Positions 1 to 12,473 are shown, counted from the first letter of the stretch. The stretch is DNA of 64,000 nucleotides from Nageia nagi (GCA_050084985.1 JBITNC010000002.1:18848001-18912000); one strand, 5' to 3'. Notes: generated by a model from the sequence alone, not told the origin. Translations and numbers: made by a program.

Positions 1-233
1 TCAAGTTGAAATTCTCAAAACCTTGGACCAAAGGTAATATTTTATACATAATATAGTTATGATCAATCATACAAATAAGACCTAGATCCATATTATGATG
101 ATTAATATGACCAATATGATGACCAACCCATTAGTATAAATTTGAAATAGCAGGCTATAGTTAATACCCATCCTCTCATAGCTAATGATTGGATCTTAAA
201 GATGTTGGAGGACATGGATCTTAAGGTCAATGA

Positions 234-1310
234 GCATGGAAAGGCCAAGTTTTCTTACATTTGATTTGTAATGAACCTATTCACCCAAGTGTATGAACAA
301 AAACCTTTCCTTATAAGTTTGAGATACCTAAAATAGCCAAGTTCAAAGGAAAGGAAGATCCTAAAGAACATCTTCATCAATTTAAGTACTCTTGTTACAT
401 TATTAGTAATAATGATGTACTCATACTTAAGACCTTCCTCATGATACTAAGGGACCATGATTTGTATTGGTATAAGATTCTCCCATAACATAGCATTTAT
501 TCCTTCAAAAAATTGGATGATAAGTTTCTAGATCATTTCGCCATCAACATATGTAAATAAGCATCCATTACAAACTTAGGAAAACTTTCATATTTTGAGG
601 ATGAGTCCATTTTTGATTATGTATGTAGGTGGAGATCCATTATCATAGATATACCTTATAATTTTCCATAAGAAGAGCTAGTCAAATTATTCTTTAGGAC
701 CTGTAATATGCATATCTCTTCTATCCTCATAATTTAGCAACATTGCACCTTTGAGGAGGCCTTAGCCCAAGACAAGTTAATAGAAGAGGCTAAGATTCAA
801 TATGGAGAAATCAAATTGAGAAAGAAAGAGAAAAACAATTTGATTTACCACAATAATGGAAATAACCCTAGTTCTTCATATCAAAAATCATAAAGTAATC
901 AAGTGTCTCATGAGATCTCACAAACACAACTGGTGGTTCAATTGGCTCCTTCATGACCATCCAATGCAAATCTAGCTCCATAAACACAAGCTTAGGAAAG
1001 ACCTAGTCAAAACAATTATCAAAATAATTAGCAAGAGGCTTATAGAGCTAGACAACCTCAATAGCTAGGGTAACAAAAACCTTGGACACCTTTTTCCAAA
1101 CCTATTGAAGAATTTTTGAACAAACTCTTAAATGCATAATTGATCAATCTCCCAGATGTTAAACAAGAAGATCCAAATGTGGAGAAACCATTATGGTATA
1201 AGGGAAATGAATACTACATTTATATAATACAAATAAATGAAATTAGTTAAGGAACACCATTTAGAGATTAATATATAATGGGAAAGTATTGACAAGAAAC
1301 TTGGGTGTAT
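234..1310 (+). pseudogene. Element 1 Gag (decayed)
   Basis: Joining frames across several shifts and stops gives a Gag that follows element 2 Gag almost block by block. The blocks EPIHPSV and FKGKEDPKEHLHQF lie near 270-375, followed by a tryptophan block (LYWYKILP) and EELVKLFF near 670. A Lys/Glu-rich stretch (LRKKEK) lies near 815-835, and KPIEEFLNKLLNA with a WYKGNEY block near 1,100-1,215. The Cys/His knuckle that should follow WYKGNEY is lost, reading YIYIIQ where element 2 keeps part of a CAYH motif. Gag would form the cytoplasmic virus-like particle. This copy cannot be translated. Confidence 0.75.
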
Positions 1311-1779
1311 TTTAGGATTCCTTGCCTAAGCACAATAATAATGTTAATCAGATCTTATCAGAGCCAACATAGTAGGTTATACATTACTATAATCTAAGAC
1401 ATAATAATGAATTTGTGGGACTCACTAATATAGATTCATAGTTTCCCTTTTTCAGAGGTATTGATATAACCCCATACTTTGAGGTTATGGGTATCATGGA
1501 ACCACCTTTGGCATATTAGATTGTAAAGGTCCATGTGATTACCACCAAAATAGGTTGAGGCAATGATAGAACACTTTCTCCTTCCCCTAGAGATGTAATA
1601 ATTCAACAAACATTACCTCAACCTTGACTACATATTCAAACATAGTCTCCTAGAGCGCCAATGATAATTCAAACTCAGTTGGAACAATAGTTCTAGACCA
1701 CATAGATAATGATTTCCTTATGGAACATATTACAATAATCTTATGAACATAGGAATGCTTTGAATAATATATTTAAGGC
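1311..1779 (+). other. Gag-protease linker of element 1, decayed
   Basis: This lies between the lost zinc knuckle and the protease of element 1. No frame stays open and I see no motif of its own. By position it is the spacer between Gag and protease, which in element 2 is Gln/Pro-rich. Confidence 0.4.
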
Positions 1780-2330
1780 TACTAAATTGGATTGTAACAA
1801 CCCTAATTATTTTGAAGACTTTATAGAGGTTGTTTAGAGCACCACTAGGCTTGGCATCACCTTCTTTTAGGATGAGATTCAACATTCTCATCTTGATAAG
1901 ATAAAACATCCATTGCTATACATTATGGAATATGTAGATTTTCATCCATCAAAGAGCATACTAATAGAAAATGGATCAACTATTAATGTGATATCATTTG
2001 TGGTACTTGAGAGATTAAAGGTCCCTATCAAGTTCTTGAATGCTCCCATGCTCATAATTAGGGCCTTTAACAATACTTTGATGATGACAATGGGCACAGT
2101 TATCCTTCCAATAAAGGTTAGAGTTAGAAATATTGCAATGATATGCCATGTGTTCAAGGGAGAAATTCAATATAATTTACTCTTAGGTCACCCTTGGATA
2201 GAGGATATGGAGGTAGTTCCATTAACTATACATAGATGCTTGAAAAATATACATAACTAAATAGTCCATTGTATTATAGGTGACCCAAACCACTTTAGTC
2301 ACTACAACTTACCTTTTTTTGTTGAGTCCC
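1780..2330 (+). pseudogene. Element 1 aspartic protease (retropepsin-like)
   Basis: A 115-codon open stretch at 1,913-2,260 holds the core of the protease. The active-site region reads ILIENGSTINVIS where element 2 reads ILIDEGSAINIIS, so the catalytic Asp is replaced (D to E at that position, or shifted) and the enzyme would be dead. The later block RAFNNTLMMTMG and the signature LLGHPWI near 2,187 match element 2 (RAFNDVVCSTLG, LLGHPWI). The homology continues through IVHCIIGDPNHFSHYNL after a stop at about 2,258. The family cleaves the Gag-Pol polyprotein. Confidence 0.8.
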
Positions 2331-3480
2331 CTCAAATGCTATTTGGGCATCTTTTTCCCATCACTATTATAGTGAATGATTATCTTAATCTAGTTTCATC
2401 CCATTCGTAATAACCTTAATCTTCATCTTTATCTTCTATTTTGTCTTCTTTGGCCTTGTAGCTATCTTCCTCATCTCTCTCAGGTGTGGATCCCTTTATA
2501 TGCTATGAGGGTAAGTCACCTGAGGATTCTACATGACATTTTTCTAATTGTAAGATGCAGTCTGTACCCATCCCTAGAAGTGATCGACCATCATATCATC
2601 ATGTGCTTCCACCTAGTTAGTTCCATGTGTCTTCCTTTTACCTAGTATTTGATTCATCATAGGAAGATGAGCCCTTTTCCTCTATAATTAGCCTTGATCC
2701 TCTTGATCAATGGCATGTTAACTTGGTCATTTTACTACATTATAAGGTAATTAAGTATGAATATCTCAAAAAGGGGGAATATTGTATTAATTATGTGCTT
2801 TTCATATTCCTTTTGTAAAATACTTGGGGAGATCTTCAGAAACCCTACTTGCTCCCAACTCTCTCATCCCACTAGGCTCACATTGACTAAACCTATATTT
2901 CTTCATTTATGTGGTTGTGGAATCACCCTAAGATATTTCCCTTAAGCATCATCTCAAGGAGAAATCTTACACCAAAATAGAATATCTTTTGTATCCTAAA
3001 TTAGTGCATAAACTCTTTACCAAATGGAAGTGGCAAGGGTATGGTCTAGGAAAATATGAGCAAAGATAGGTTCATGCTTTTTTAGTGTTATTTAAATTCA
3101 ATTGAGATAAGCATGGCATAGGATTTTGTGTCCCTAAACTTAAACCTCTATAAGAGAAATTTATGTATCTTAATATTCTAGTAGGGGAGGTGGAACATGA
3201 TGATGAATGTGATATCTAGTAGTTTTTTGGTCCATCTAGTCCTCATGTTTTTGAGTGTTCCATCCCAAATAATTTCTTACATGAGCCTCCAATTAGCCCT
3301 TCCATCAATGTTTTTATGGCTTTTTTATAGTTCTTCTCCTTTTTTCCCTCTTTTGGATTGCTCCTCATACAATTCTATTAGTTCTTTGTCCACATATCTC
3401 TCTTCACCTTTATCGGGTCTATGCTTTGGGTTGTCTAATGTCTCTTTTTCTTTTGATTTATTTGAAAAAGCTAACTCATC
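2331..3480 (+). other. Protease-RT linker of element 1, no recognisable domain
   Basis: This is 1.15 kb without a supportable gene. It sits where element 2 has a low-complexity acidic linker (21,230-21,980). Open stretches here (for example about 2,757-2,945 and the first half of 3,197-3,733) are Ser/Phe/Leu-rich and have no counterpart in element 2. Confidence 0.4.
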
Positions 3481-4500
3481 TAATTTGACTTCTTTCATCA
3501 ATACTCTATACAAGTATGATTATGTATACATTCCCATTTTCAAGAAGTTAGAGGATCGATCCCACATTCATATTGGAAAGGTAATTGAGATCAATATTAA
3601 TGATGATTCTACGAACCCTAAGGTGGTCTACTTGGGGTACATCTTAGATGATTTAGAAAGAGTAAAGGGAACTAAAATATTGAATAATTATTCCAACATA
3701 TTCACTTACAGTTATACAGACATGCAGGTATGAATCCCAATATTATAGTCCATAATATTGTTACTCATCTGAATGCAAAGCTTATCAAGCAAAAACCTAG
3801 GAGAGTCGATCTAACAAAGTCTATTCAGATTAAAGAGGAGATTTATAAATTGTTAGATGCCAAGTTCATACATTCTATTTACTATCCTTAATGGATCTCT
3901 AACATGGTTCCTATTGCTAAGCCCCAAGGTCACCTTAAAGTTTGTATCAATTTTAGATATCTTAATACAGCTTATCCGAAAGATGACTTTCCACTACTTA
4001 ACATAGAGACACTTATTAACAATATGAAAGGATATGAGATGCTATCCCTCATGGATGTCTTCTTAGGCTATAATCATATTTGGGTCACCCAAGATGATCA
4101 ACATAATACTATTTTCATGATACCATGGGGGACTTACTGTTATAATGTTATGCCCTTTGGGATTCAAGAATGCTAGTGCCACTTATAAATGAGCCATGAA
4201 CTATGGCTTCAATGACATGATTCATGACATAATGGAGGACTATGTGGATGACTTATTATCCAAATATAGTATGAGAGATCAACACTAGGAAGTTTTAGAG
4301 AAGGTATTCCAAAGGTTACTTAAGCATAATGTCATATTAAATCTTAGGAAGTGTGTGTTTGGAGTCACATATGGCAAGTTAATAGGATTCATTAGATCCA
4401 AAAGAGGCAAGGAATTCAACCCTAAGAAAGTTATAGCTATTAATAGTATACCTCCACCACATGACATCAAGACATTAAGGAGTCTACATAGAAAAATTTA
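3481..4500 (+). pseudogene. Element 1 reverse transcriptase
   Basis: The N-terminal lead-in (KLEDRSHIHIGKVIEININ, about 3,545-3,600) matches KLEDR-like QLEEGSHMLTEKVLEINIS in element 2. The fingers/palm blocks follow at 3,900-4,170: ISNMVPIAKPQG, INFRYLN, YPKDDFPL, LSLMD, and YCYNVMPFGIQ. The catalytic YVDD box is at about 4,240 (YVDDLLSKYS), followed by a frameshift and many stops. Tat/Ogre RTs carry the same TAYPKDDFPLPSIDxL and PWGTFCYxVMPFGLKNA series. The copy is non-functional but easy to place. Confidence 0.85.
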
Positions 4501-5110
4501 GTCTATCATACAGTTTATAGCTCAACTATTCGATAAGTGTCATCAATTTAATGTAATCCTTAAGAAAGGGGTGAAATTGGATTGGAATGAGGTCTATCAA
4601 AAGGCTTTGGATGGTATTAAATAATTCTCAATCCTCCATTCCTCATTCCACCTAGAGATAATGTCCCCTTTCACTTATGTCTTTTGTCCATTGAGTTTAC
4701 CCTAGGAGTCATGCTAGCATAGAAACATAATCAAGCAAAAGAGCAAGCCATATATTATCTAAATCATATACTTATTGATTACGAGCTTACATATGTCTAC
4801 ATTGAAATTTTTTATGTCACACTTGTCTTTGATACTATGAAGTTGAGACACCTCATGCTTAATCATACTACCTATGTGATCTCTAAGGTAGATCCATTGA
4901 AACACATGATGAGCAAGGTGTATCACAATATACACACCACTAAATGGCTCATGTTCCTGATAGATTTTTACCAAATTTTTATCATTCCAAAACCTATTAA
5001 GGGTTAGATCATAACTAATCAATTAGTAGAGGCTATCCAAGAAACTACCCCTCTTGAGATCACCCTCCCTAATGAGGATGTTTTTAAGGTTGATGATATT
5101 GAAGAGGTAG
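4501..5110 (+). pseudogene. Element 1 RNase H (first copy, RT-linked)
   Basis: After the RT, fragments LFDKCHQFNVILKKGVKLDW (about 4,525-4,590) and YQKALDGIK match FITQLCDKCKPFTKLLKKG..YQW and the RNase H lead-in of element 2. The rest is recognisable only as blocks in changing frames. The domain would degrade the RNA strand during reverse transcription. Stops and shifts make it dead. Confidence 0.6.
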
Positions 5111-5530
5111 TTGACACCTAGGAAGATTATGATATGACTATGTACTTCTATGGGTCAAAATGTGAACAAGGGTGAGGGGCAAGAGTCATCTTCTTCACTC
5201 CCCAAGGCATCTCCATCCCATATTCCTTCAAGCTTGATTTCTCATTTGATAGTTAATTAGATCTTATCTATGGTCAAAATTTTGAAAGGTTGCTTATCTA
5301 TGGTGATTATAATTTGATAGTTAATTACATATTGGGCACTTATCTATGTCATAATTAGCTTTTGAAAACTTACAAAGATGCAGCATTAAGCTTGCTAAAG
5401 TTGTTTAAGGCCTAGAAGATTGAAATAGTTCCAAGGTATTATGATTGGTTTACAAATACTATGGCACCTTTAGGGTCTCTTATCCCTCCTAACCATCATA
5501 GTCATATTTAACATATCAAGATCATTACCT
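5111..5530 (+). pseudogene. Element 1 second (archaeal-like) RNase H
   Basis: The stretch from about 5,130 reads YDMTMYFYGSKCEQG, then VIFFTPQGISIPYSFKLDF, and later ENF-RLLIYGDYNLIVNYILGTY and MAPLGSLIPP. Element 2 has the same series (DWDMTIHFDGS-CEQGGGVGV, PQGIAISYSFKLKF, IGDSLLIINQVKG, MASIGSLIP). The first acidic residue (D in FDGS) has become Y here. A second RNase H between RT-RH and integrase is a known mark of the Tat/Ogre lineage, which supports the assignment. Confidence 0.75.
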
Positions 5531-5639
5531 TGAAGGAGTCTACTCTTAAGTCACCTTTACCTCATGGCTTAACTTCAATTTTATTCAATGAGATTTCTAT
5601 CAAGCACCATGACTTGTGATATAACTAATTGCACAAATA

Positions 5640-6873
5640 TCTTAAATGGAATGCCCCACCACCTAACATTTCATTCATTAAGAAGAGAACATTTAATTAT
5701 AAGGCCTCTTCGTATGCCATACAAGGAGATGTATTTTATAAGTGATCCTATGATGGTGTCCTCCTTCAATGCTTGTAGCTTTGTGACCAACAAATAACAA
5801 TATAGACTTCTCATGATGGTATCTATGGTGGACATTTTAATGGAATGACCATTACTAAATGTATTCTTAGGATGGGATATTATCGATCAACTATGGATAA
5901 GGATTGTCAATAATATGTTCAAAAATGTGTTAAGTGTCAACAAAATTCTATTCTATAGCATCTTCTTTCCTAGGCACTTAACCCCATCCAATCTCTATGG
6001 CCTTTTTCTTAGTGGAGATTTGATTGCATAAGTTAGCTAGTACCTCCCTCTTTAAATGAACATAAGTTCATAATCACCATGAATACGTACTTCACCAAGT
6101 GGGTTGAGGTGGAGGCCCTTATGTACACTACTAGTTGTATGATCACTAACTATATCAATACCCACATCATTTCTTTCTTCATAATCTCACATAAAATCAT
6201 ATCAGATAATGGGATACCTTTCAAAAATTAACATGTTAGGGCATTATGCAATGGTTACAATATTAGCATTACTTCTCTACAATGTAATACTCCCAAGGTA
6301 ACATATAGGTAGAGCATCTAACAAAAATATTCTTATAATTCAAAAAATATGGTTAACAACAACCATATAAATTGGCATGAATGTCTTCCTTACTCTTTGT
6401 GGGCCTACTACACTAGCATTATGATGCCCATAGGAGCTACTCCTTTCTCATTAGTCTATGGTGCCAAAGTAGTCATGCACCTTGAGTTAGAAATATTATC
6501 TCTTTAGGTTTAGTTACAATGCCTCATTTTAGATGAAGAGGCCAAGAAGGCTAAGTTAGATTAGCTAACCCTCCTAGATGAGCAATGCATCAATGATCTC
6601 CAACACCATAAGGTTTATCAAAAGCAACTAAAATGGATATACAATAAATAGGTTCAACCTAAGGAGTTCAAAATTGGTGATCTAGTGCTTAAGGAATATC
6701 AATAATAGTCACATCTTGAGAGGCCATTATGAGACAAGTTTGCATCAAATTAGTTGGAGCCTTATATAGTTAAGAAAAAATTCAACATAGGTGCTTACTA
6801 TTTGGTAGATCTAGAGGTTCGAGAAGATATGGAGCCTATTAACATCCTCCATTTTCATCAATTTTACATTTAG
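5640..6873 (+). pseudogene. Element 1 integrase
   Basis: The zinc-binding region reads GIYGGHFNGMTITKCILRMGYYRSTMDKD (read in parts) and KCVKCQQ around 5,815-5,945. The catalytic core shows WRFDCIS (first Asp, about 6,020), FTKWVEVEAL, IISDNGIPFKN (second Asp, about 6,200), and LWAYYTSIMMPIGATPFSLVYG near 6,395-6,460. The C-terminal part has FKIGDLVLKEYQ, a PYIVKKKFNIGAYYLVDLE block and the terminal PINILHFHQFYI. All match the integrase of element 2, which ends PINIMHLRPFYT. Stops are frequent. Confidence 0.85.
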
Positions 6874-9600
6874 TTTGCTTTACCTTATTTATCTTTGTTT
6901 GTCATTGTATGTGTTTTTATTTCATTTGTTGGCCTAGTTCATTTATGCTTGCATCTTATCTTATCATTTTTATTTTATTTATCATAACATATAATCTTGA
7001 TCTAGTCACTCATTTATCTACCCTAAGTGATAAGGGATGGATTATGTCTAGTCATTTCCTTTGGCTTAGATGTGTATACCATTGATTTTATTTTTCCACT
7101 TTGTTTCCTTTTTGATCATGCCATTGGGGGTAGATACTTACTTAGCCCTCCACTTTTTAGTTTCATCCTACATTTTTTAGGTGCATGAAGGCCACCAATC
7201 ACTCATCTTCCTATCGTGCATCAATCCTTGTATTGTTGTGTTATTTCTATCTGTTATCATCATCTTACATTTATCATGTTATTTCCCTACTCTTTGTCCT
7301 CATCTGAGTTGGTGCTATTGGACATTATCTTCATTCCATGATGAAGCAAGTACAGTCATGGACATGCATGGAAGTTAACCCAAAATAACTCAATCATACT
7401 AGGTTATTTGCATTCATTGGTATTTTATATTATTTGTATTGTTGCCTTTATCTATCTTATTTATTGTATCAAGTATTTTATCTTCTTCTCATGCAAAGAC
7501 CCCATCCCTAGCATTTTCACATGTCAATTCATGTCACTTGTCACCCTACATTATCTGCAAGTTTTTGATGAAGATACAACCACTTGGGTCTCATTCATGT
7601 ATTGGGTTTCTAAAAATCACTCCCTTGGGATTGATCATAGGCAATATAATATCATGGTTTATGAGGGAAATATCCTACAACCTTAGTGTGATTTATTACA
7701 TCAATGGACTCAAGTTAATTTAGATATGTGGTCCTTTTGTTTGCCTCATTTTATCTTTAGTTATCTCTTTTATGATCATTTTGATGCCCCATTTATCATC
7801 ATTTGTGCTTCATTACATTTTATTTGCTTTCACCATGTTTCTCCATTTTTCATTTTATCAAAGTTTAGTTTTGTTTACCCTTCATAAACTAATACAACAT
7901 AGATGATTTAATAAATGATTAGTTTCACTAGTTTCATCTTCATTCGAGTATCATTAGGAAGTTAGTTTCATTCTTGTTATATCAAATCTTGTCTATTTGT
8001 TTCAAGTTCGAAGTTGACCCTTTGTGTTTGTGTGTATGATCACCCTAGCACATCAACCTATGTCATAGTAATGTATTAGCTTTTAAATTATTCATATTTT
8101 ATCTCATTACATCCTATCATGTCATGTTGTATCATTTTAAGTCATTTCACAACCATTTCGCATCCATTTTGGTTTAGGGATGAAGGTCCTAAAATTTGAC
8201 CCTTATAAAAATTGGCTATTTGATTTATCATTATGGTGTGTGAAACAATGTCCATTATTAGATCCCTCTTATTATTTCCCTATAGTGATATAAATGCAAT
8301 CATCATGTCAACTTTCATAACCTAACTTCATCATATGGTCAATTTTTGTGTGTCATTTTGAGGGCTACTCATTACAATGCACTTTCAATGAACATTGAAG
8401 GGTTGTCACCCTAGTCCAAGTAGCCTTTTATTTTGGTTTTGAAATAGGTCAAAAAATCTCTATTTTGCAAACCATTTCATCTTACATTTAGATCATATAA
8501 CTACCTATCATATCCTCAAGATAATTGGTCAAATCATCAACATGGTCATTTCTTATGGTCCATCAAATTTTGTAATTTTTCACTTTTTCTAAAAGGGTGT
8601 TCTCACTTTGTTTCCATTTTGGGTCAATTTGTTCACATTCTATCAGTATTTTGGGTTAGCTTGGGATTGTGTTTATCATGATCCACGTAATTCAAGTACA
8701 TCATAGGGGGTATTTATGACATACTCCTACCTCATTTTATGTGCCTTTGTGATAAAATTATAGTAGCATTTTGATAGCATTTTGTCTAGTTTTTCTTGAC
8801 TTTTATGTGTGTTGAGTCATTTATTATGTCATCATCTTATTTTACATCACTCTTTTAAGTCTATTTTATATATTCTTAGATCTTCTTTTGGTTATTTTAT
8901 TTGTGATCATGTGTGTGGTTTATTTTCATTTGAAGGCTTGTTTTTCATCTTATTATTTATCATTATTCATTATTTACATTTTGTGCTTGTTTATTAATTA
9001 TCATTTTTGTGTTTTCCATCATATTCATTCTTATATGTATTTAAGCATACAAATTCATTTTAAGTATCTCTTTTAGGGTCATTTTAAATGTTTCGTTAAG
9101 CATTCATTTTGGGTCCATTTTAAGTCTTTTCTTAAGTGTTCATTTTGGATTCATTTTAAGTCTTTTAGGTTCATATAGTGTTGATTACATACATGTATAG
9201 TCTCATGGTCACATCCATTATATAAAAGGTACAATAAGTACATGTATCCATCACATTTACATCAATAAACATGTAAACAAGTAATACAAGCATATGGGTC
9301 CAAACATGTCATCTCATATCATATAAAATGTACATAAGGTATACAAAAAGAGTTTATCATGTTCATACATCCATGAAAAATAAATGCATCCATCATAAGT
9401 CACATGTATACAACATAAATACATCATAAAAAGTTCATCATATGCATCACATATGTAAAATACATAAAAATGCAATGTCCATCGATGTCTACATGTGTAA
9501 ATGTCTAATCACAAATATGTATACATTAACCTCGCATGCACTATGGTGCCAAAAATGGTATATAGTCCTATTATATATCTACACCCCTAAGTTATGGGGT
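6874..9600. other. Non-coding interval of element 1 between integrase and antisense PMD gene
   Basis: No frame here gives a recognisable protein. Two overlapping hydrophobic open stretches at about 7,408-7,723 look accidental. The block is T-rich with low-complexity (CAT, TTTTAAGT) repeats in 8,800-9,550. It matches by position the 14,830-17,908 interval of element 2. I see no counterpart of that element's two-repeat ORF. Confidence 0.5.
9045..9172. repeat. Short degenerate tandem repeat, about 45-bp unit, nearly 3 copies
   Basis: The phrase CATTTTAAGT followed by a T-rich run and a GGGTYCATTTT-type restart occurs repeatedly between 9,050 and 9,170. The copies differ by a few bases and small indels. 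It lies in the non-coding tail of element 1. Confidence 0.55.
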
Positions 9601-10877
9601 CATCCCTCCTCCTGCATCTGCTAGGGGGGTGATGGTGTCCCCTTTCCCCTATGCTCTTGATGGGTTGCTCTCACTTGTAGCACCCCTATGTCACACTGAG
9701 GATGGTGACCTAAAAAATTTCCTAGTGACTTGAGAGATGGCTCACTTGATGAGTCCACCTACACTTGCATCCCTCTCACCACCTACCTCTATCTGTATCA
9801 TCATGGTGGTATATACTATTGCTGTTACTTATGGAGGAACTAATTATCACACCAAATGCCCTTTTCAATGTTGGCTTTATGCCACCCTCTAATACATGCT
9901 CCTTTCTATGGACATTGTTGTCAACACCTTTGGGTCAATGTGGACCAATCCTTCCTCTAGTAGTTACTTGCTCCATGCTAGTGTATTGATGTTGGCCCTA
10001 TCTACCTCATCTATGGCCTAGCTCAATCACCTATCCATGTCACTGGGAGTAGCTAGAGTCTCCATCCCTATCCTTATCATTTTTAGGTCCATCTAGATCA
10101 CCACTTCCACTAACACCTATCCCCTATCACCTAGTCGAATTAGTAGGGATTCTATTTAGATGTTTATCTTTGTACTTAGGCCCAAGGCCCCCTTAGCCTA
10201 TGCTCTAAGTTCATCTCTCTCCCTAGCCACTATAGTGTAAAAAATAGCAAGGTTTGCATATCATCATGTAGGATCTTGACCTAGCCCTCTGTCATCACTC
10301 TCATGATCTACTCAATCTCTAGCTGACCCTATAGTATCTTAGTTAGCCCCTCTACATCTAATCATGCTATATCTATGGTTTTCTATGATACATCCATCAT
10401 CACCTTAGAAGCCTACTCTCCCATTGATCATATCTTCATGTCTAGCTATGCTTGCATGGCATCAACTTGGACCTATAGCACATCATGCTCTACTTAGAGT
10501 TATATCATTGAAGGATCAAGCTTTTATAGCTTGAAATATAGGGTCCTTCCTGTAAACTCTCATCTCTCTTGCTCAGCCTCCTCCTACTTTAGCTACTCAA
10601 GAAATTTCTCTTTCATGCTAGGAGCCTCTTGTTCTTCATCATCTCTGAGGCATCATCACCCTCTCCATCATCCTCTCCCTCAACCTCCTCCACTACCTCC
10701 ACCTTAGAACCTAAGTTAACTCATCCCTCTGGGACCCATGGGTCTATAGTGTGAGCTCCTCTTTGCCTCTTTGTAATGAGCCATTCTAGGAGTTGGTCTC
10801 TCTATGGGGCCCACTAAGCATCATACTTGGGAATCATTCCTACATCATCCATTATAGCCCTAAACATTGGCACATAT
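9600..10877 (-). pseudogene. Element 1 antisense PMD gene, C-terminal part (split by element 2)
   Basis: Read on the - strand from the left end of element 2, this continues the PMD frame that begins at 29,573. Visible blocks include LLEWLITKRQRGAHTIDPW (about 10,800-10,740) and an acidic run VEVVEEVEGEDDGEGDDA (about 10,720-10,665). Lys/Arg/Glu-rich, coiled-coil-like fragments with many stops follow. A basic, then acidic, then coiled C-terminal tail also follows the PMD in element 2 (13,860-14,380). The 3' limit near 9,600 is approximate. Confidence 0.65.
10873..10877. repeat. Target site duplication of element 2, left copy (CATAT)
   Basis: CATAT directly precedes the left LTR terminus TGTTG at 10,878. 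The identical CATAT directly follows the right LTR terminus CTACA at 28,525. A 5-bp duplication is the normal size for Ty3/gypsy integration. Confidence 0.95.
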
Positions 10878-11724
10878 TGTTGTAGTGAAAATAAAGTTGG
10901 AATGTAGAATAACAAAAAATATGAATTATTCTTAAATCTTCACTGAACCTCAAATAACATAAAATAGATAAACATGTTGTAATTGCAAAATGATATTGAT
11001 TTTCAAATAAGACTACAATTGGCCCTTGGAAGGGACTTTTACAAATGCCATATGCCAAAATAAGAGTACAAGATCTCCATTATTTTGATTTGCTTGCTTC
11101 TCTCCTTGATATGAACCTGTAAATCCTACACATATGCAAAAGACAATACCATCAAAGCATCTATGTATAACATGAATTGAATTGAAACTAGCATAAAACA
11201 ATAAAATGTATGAGCTTACAATATTTTGGCAGCATTACCCTACTTTAAAAATGGGTCAAGATTCTCTCTCATTTGCTTTGTATTAACTTGTATTTATATA
11301 TTTTGGATGGGATATTCAAGAGGATGGTAAGAGGAAGTGAATAGCCACCGTAGGTTGTAGCTGACCCCCTCTATCCACATCATCTTGGAAAGATGAATCA
11401 TTTCGACTTTCCCTTACCATTTTGGTTTCTTTTTCGGCTATTGCAGAGTCATTGGTGTTTACCATATAAACATTGGTGACTAGCTCAAAACACCGGTGAC
11501 TATCTTGGGTCGCTAGCGACTGGGTTTTTAACTTTGTGACAATATTAACTGATCACCTAATAGCCAATTTTACCTAAAAAGAGTCATGTGACCACCCATT
11601 TCGCATGTACTCGATGGGGGCTATCCAATAATAGGGTTTTTTAGACCTATTTTATATTGTTGCGAAGAGTTATGATTATTTTAATGTTTACTAGTTAAGA
11701 AGGGGACATTTTTAGGTGTCTACA
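10878..11724 (-). repeat. 3' LTR of element 2 (847 bp)
   Basis: On the - strand it starts TGTAGACACC and ends CAACA, giving the usual TG...CA ends. It matches 27,680-28,525 along its whole length. A TATA-like element (tataaataca on the - strand) lies at about 11,286-11,300. A 20-bp-spaced motif array is at 11,448-11,520, and it holds about 40% of all differences between the two LTRs. The 3' LTR would supply polyadenylation signals. Confidence 0.95.
11448..11520. promoter_or_regulatory. 20-bp-periodic palindromic motif array in the 3' LTR (4 units)
   Basis: Units start at 11,448 (GTCATTGGTGTT), 11,469 (AACATTGGTGAC), 11,489 (AACACCGGTGAC) and 11,509 (GTCGCTAGCGAC). The spacing is 21, 20 and 20 bp. 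The last unit is a perfect 12-bp palindrome. The array lies 165 bp or more upstream of the LTR TATA box in element orientation, where U3 regulatory sites are expected. The function is not known. Confidence 0.8.
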
Positions 11725-11738
11725 TTTTGCCCCTTTTT
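11725..11738 (-). promoter_or_regulatory. Polypurine tract of element 2
   Basis: On the - strand AAAAAGGGGCAAAA lies directly next to the LTR start TGTAGAC. It has the position and composition of the plus-strand primer of an LTR retrotransposon. A similar tract precedes the probable 3' LTR of element 1 near 31,991. Confidence 0.85.
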
Positions 11739-12422
11739 GAATTATCAACCGAAAAATGCGGTTGATAATTTCAAAAACATAGGATGGGGAGCTTTGTTGC
11801 TCTATCATTTGTTGTTGCTTTTTTATAAATTTTGACTCAATTTCTTAGATGAATCAAAATTATGATAAAATGTGTTTTCATTTTACATTTGATGTAGTTT
11901 TGAAAACAAATTTAAATATACTTCAGAAGTGACTATTTTCGATATGTGTTGAGCTTGTGTGACAGTTGCATGACATTTTTGTTATGTCATTTTGCATGTC
12001 TAAGTGCACATGTACCGTATAATTCCTCTTTAGTATATGAGTTTGATGGTGTTGTCCTTTGTTTCTTGACAACGGGGTTTCAAGATGATCTCCTATAATA
12101 ATGATACATCACATCTTATCATATTTTGATTTTCTTGACCAATTCGAGGTTATTTTAAGAAAATGTTAACATTCCCATGGCTATTTATAAATGCGGTGTT
12201 CAATCATCGACATTTAGTGGTGGTCACCAACATTCATCTTAAGTCACTAGCGTTTAGATACAGTCACCGGTGTCCGTCTCCAAGTCGTTAGATGTTTAAA
12301 AAAGAAAAAATTTTGATTTTTTCTTATTCACTACTTTTTAGCTGTCACTTTCATTGTCAGCTAGCATAAGTTTCCCTTGCAATCTCATTGATTTCCAGTC
12401 GTTGATATTTGCTATACTCACC
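11739..12422 (+). promoter_or_regulatory. Putative promoter and 5' leader of the antisense PMD gene of element 2
   Basis: There is no coding potential. A TATA-like TATTTATAAATG lies at about 12,182-12,193, some 230 bp before the ATG at 12,423. A five-unit 20-bp-spaced motif array (12,203-12,295) follows directly. The gene runs towards the body of the element, so this region is its only upstream sequence besides the LTR. The promoter call is inferred from position and the TATA-like box. Confidence 0.5.
12203..12295. promoter_or_regulatory. 20-bp-periodic motif array downstream of the PMD TATA-like box (5 units)
   Basis: Units start at 12,203 (ATCATCGACATT), 12,223 (GTCACCAACATT), 12,243 (GTCACTAGCGTT), 12,263 (GTCACCGGTGTC) and 12,284 (GTCGTTAGATG). 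The 8-bp spacers are unrelated, so the 12-bp motif and its period are what is conserved. It is the same motif family as in the LTRs and leader. Confidence 0.8.
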
Positions 12423-12473
12423 ATGCCTCCACGTAGACGCTTTACTAGACATTCTCAACCTATCTGGGAAGAG
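12423..12473 (+). pseudogene. Antisense PMD gene of element 2, exon 1
   Basis: ATG at 12,423 opens a basic 17-codon exon reading MPPRRRFTRHSQPIWEE and ending exactly before GTAGGG. Joining it in phase 0 to the AG acceptor at 12,815-12,816 continues straight into the PMD frame (VRDVFEPRGRYPS). The start is chosen because it gives an in-frame splice and because the unspliced frame stops after two more codons. The N-terminal MPPRR resembles starts seen in many plant retroelement proteins. The exon itself has no stop. Confidence 0.75.

Noticed and set aside
7408-7723. Two overlapping hydrophobic open frames of 92-94 codons
   Set aside because: They are T-rich sequence in the non-coding tail of element 1. 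No start context, domain or counterpart in element 2.
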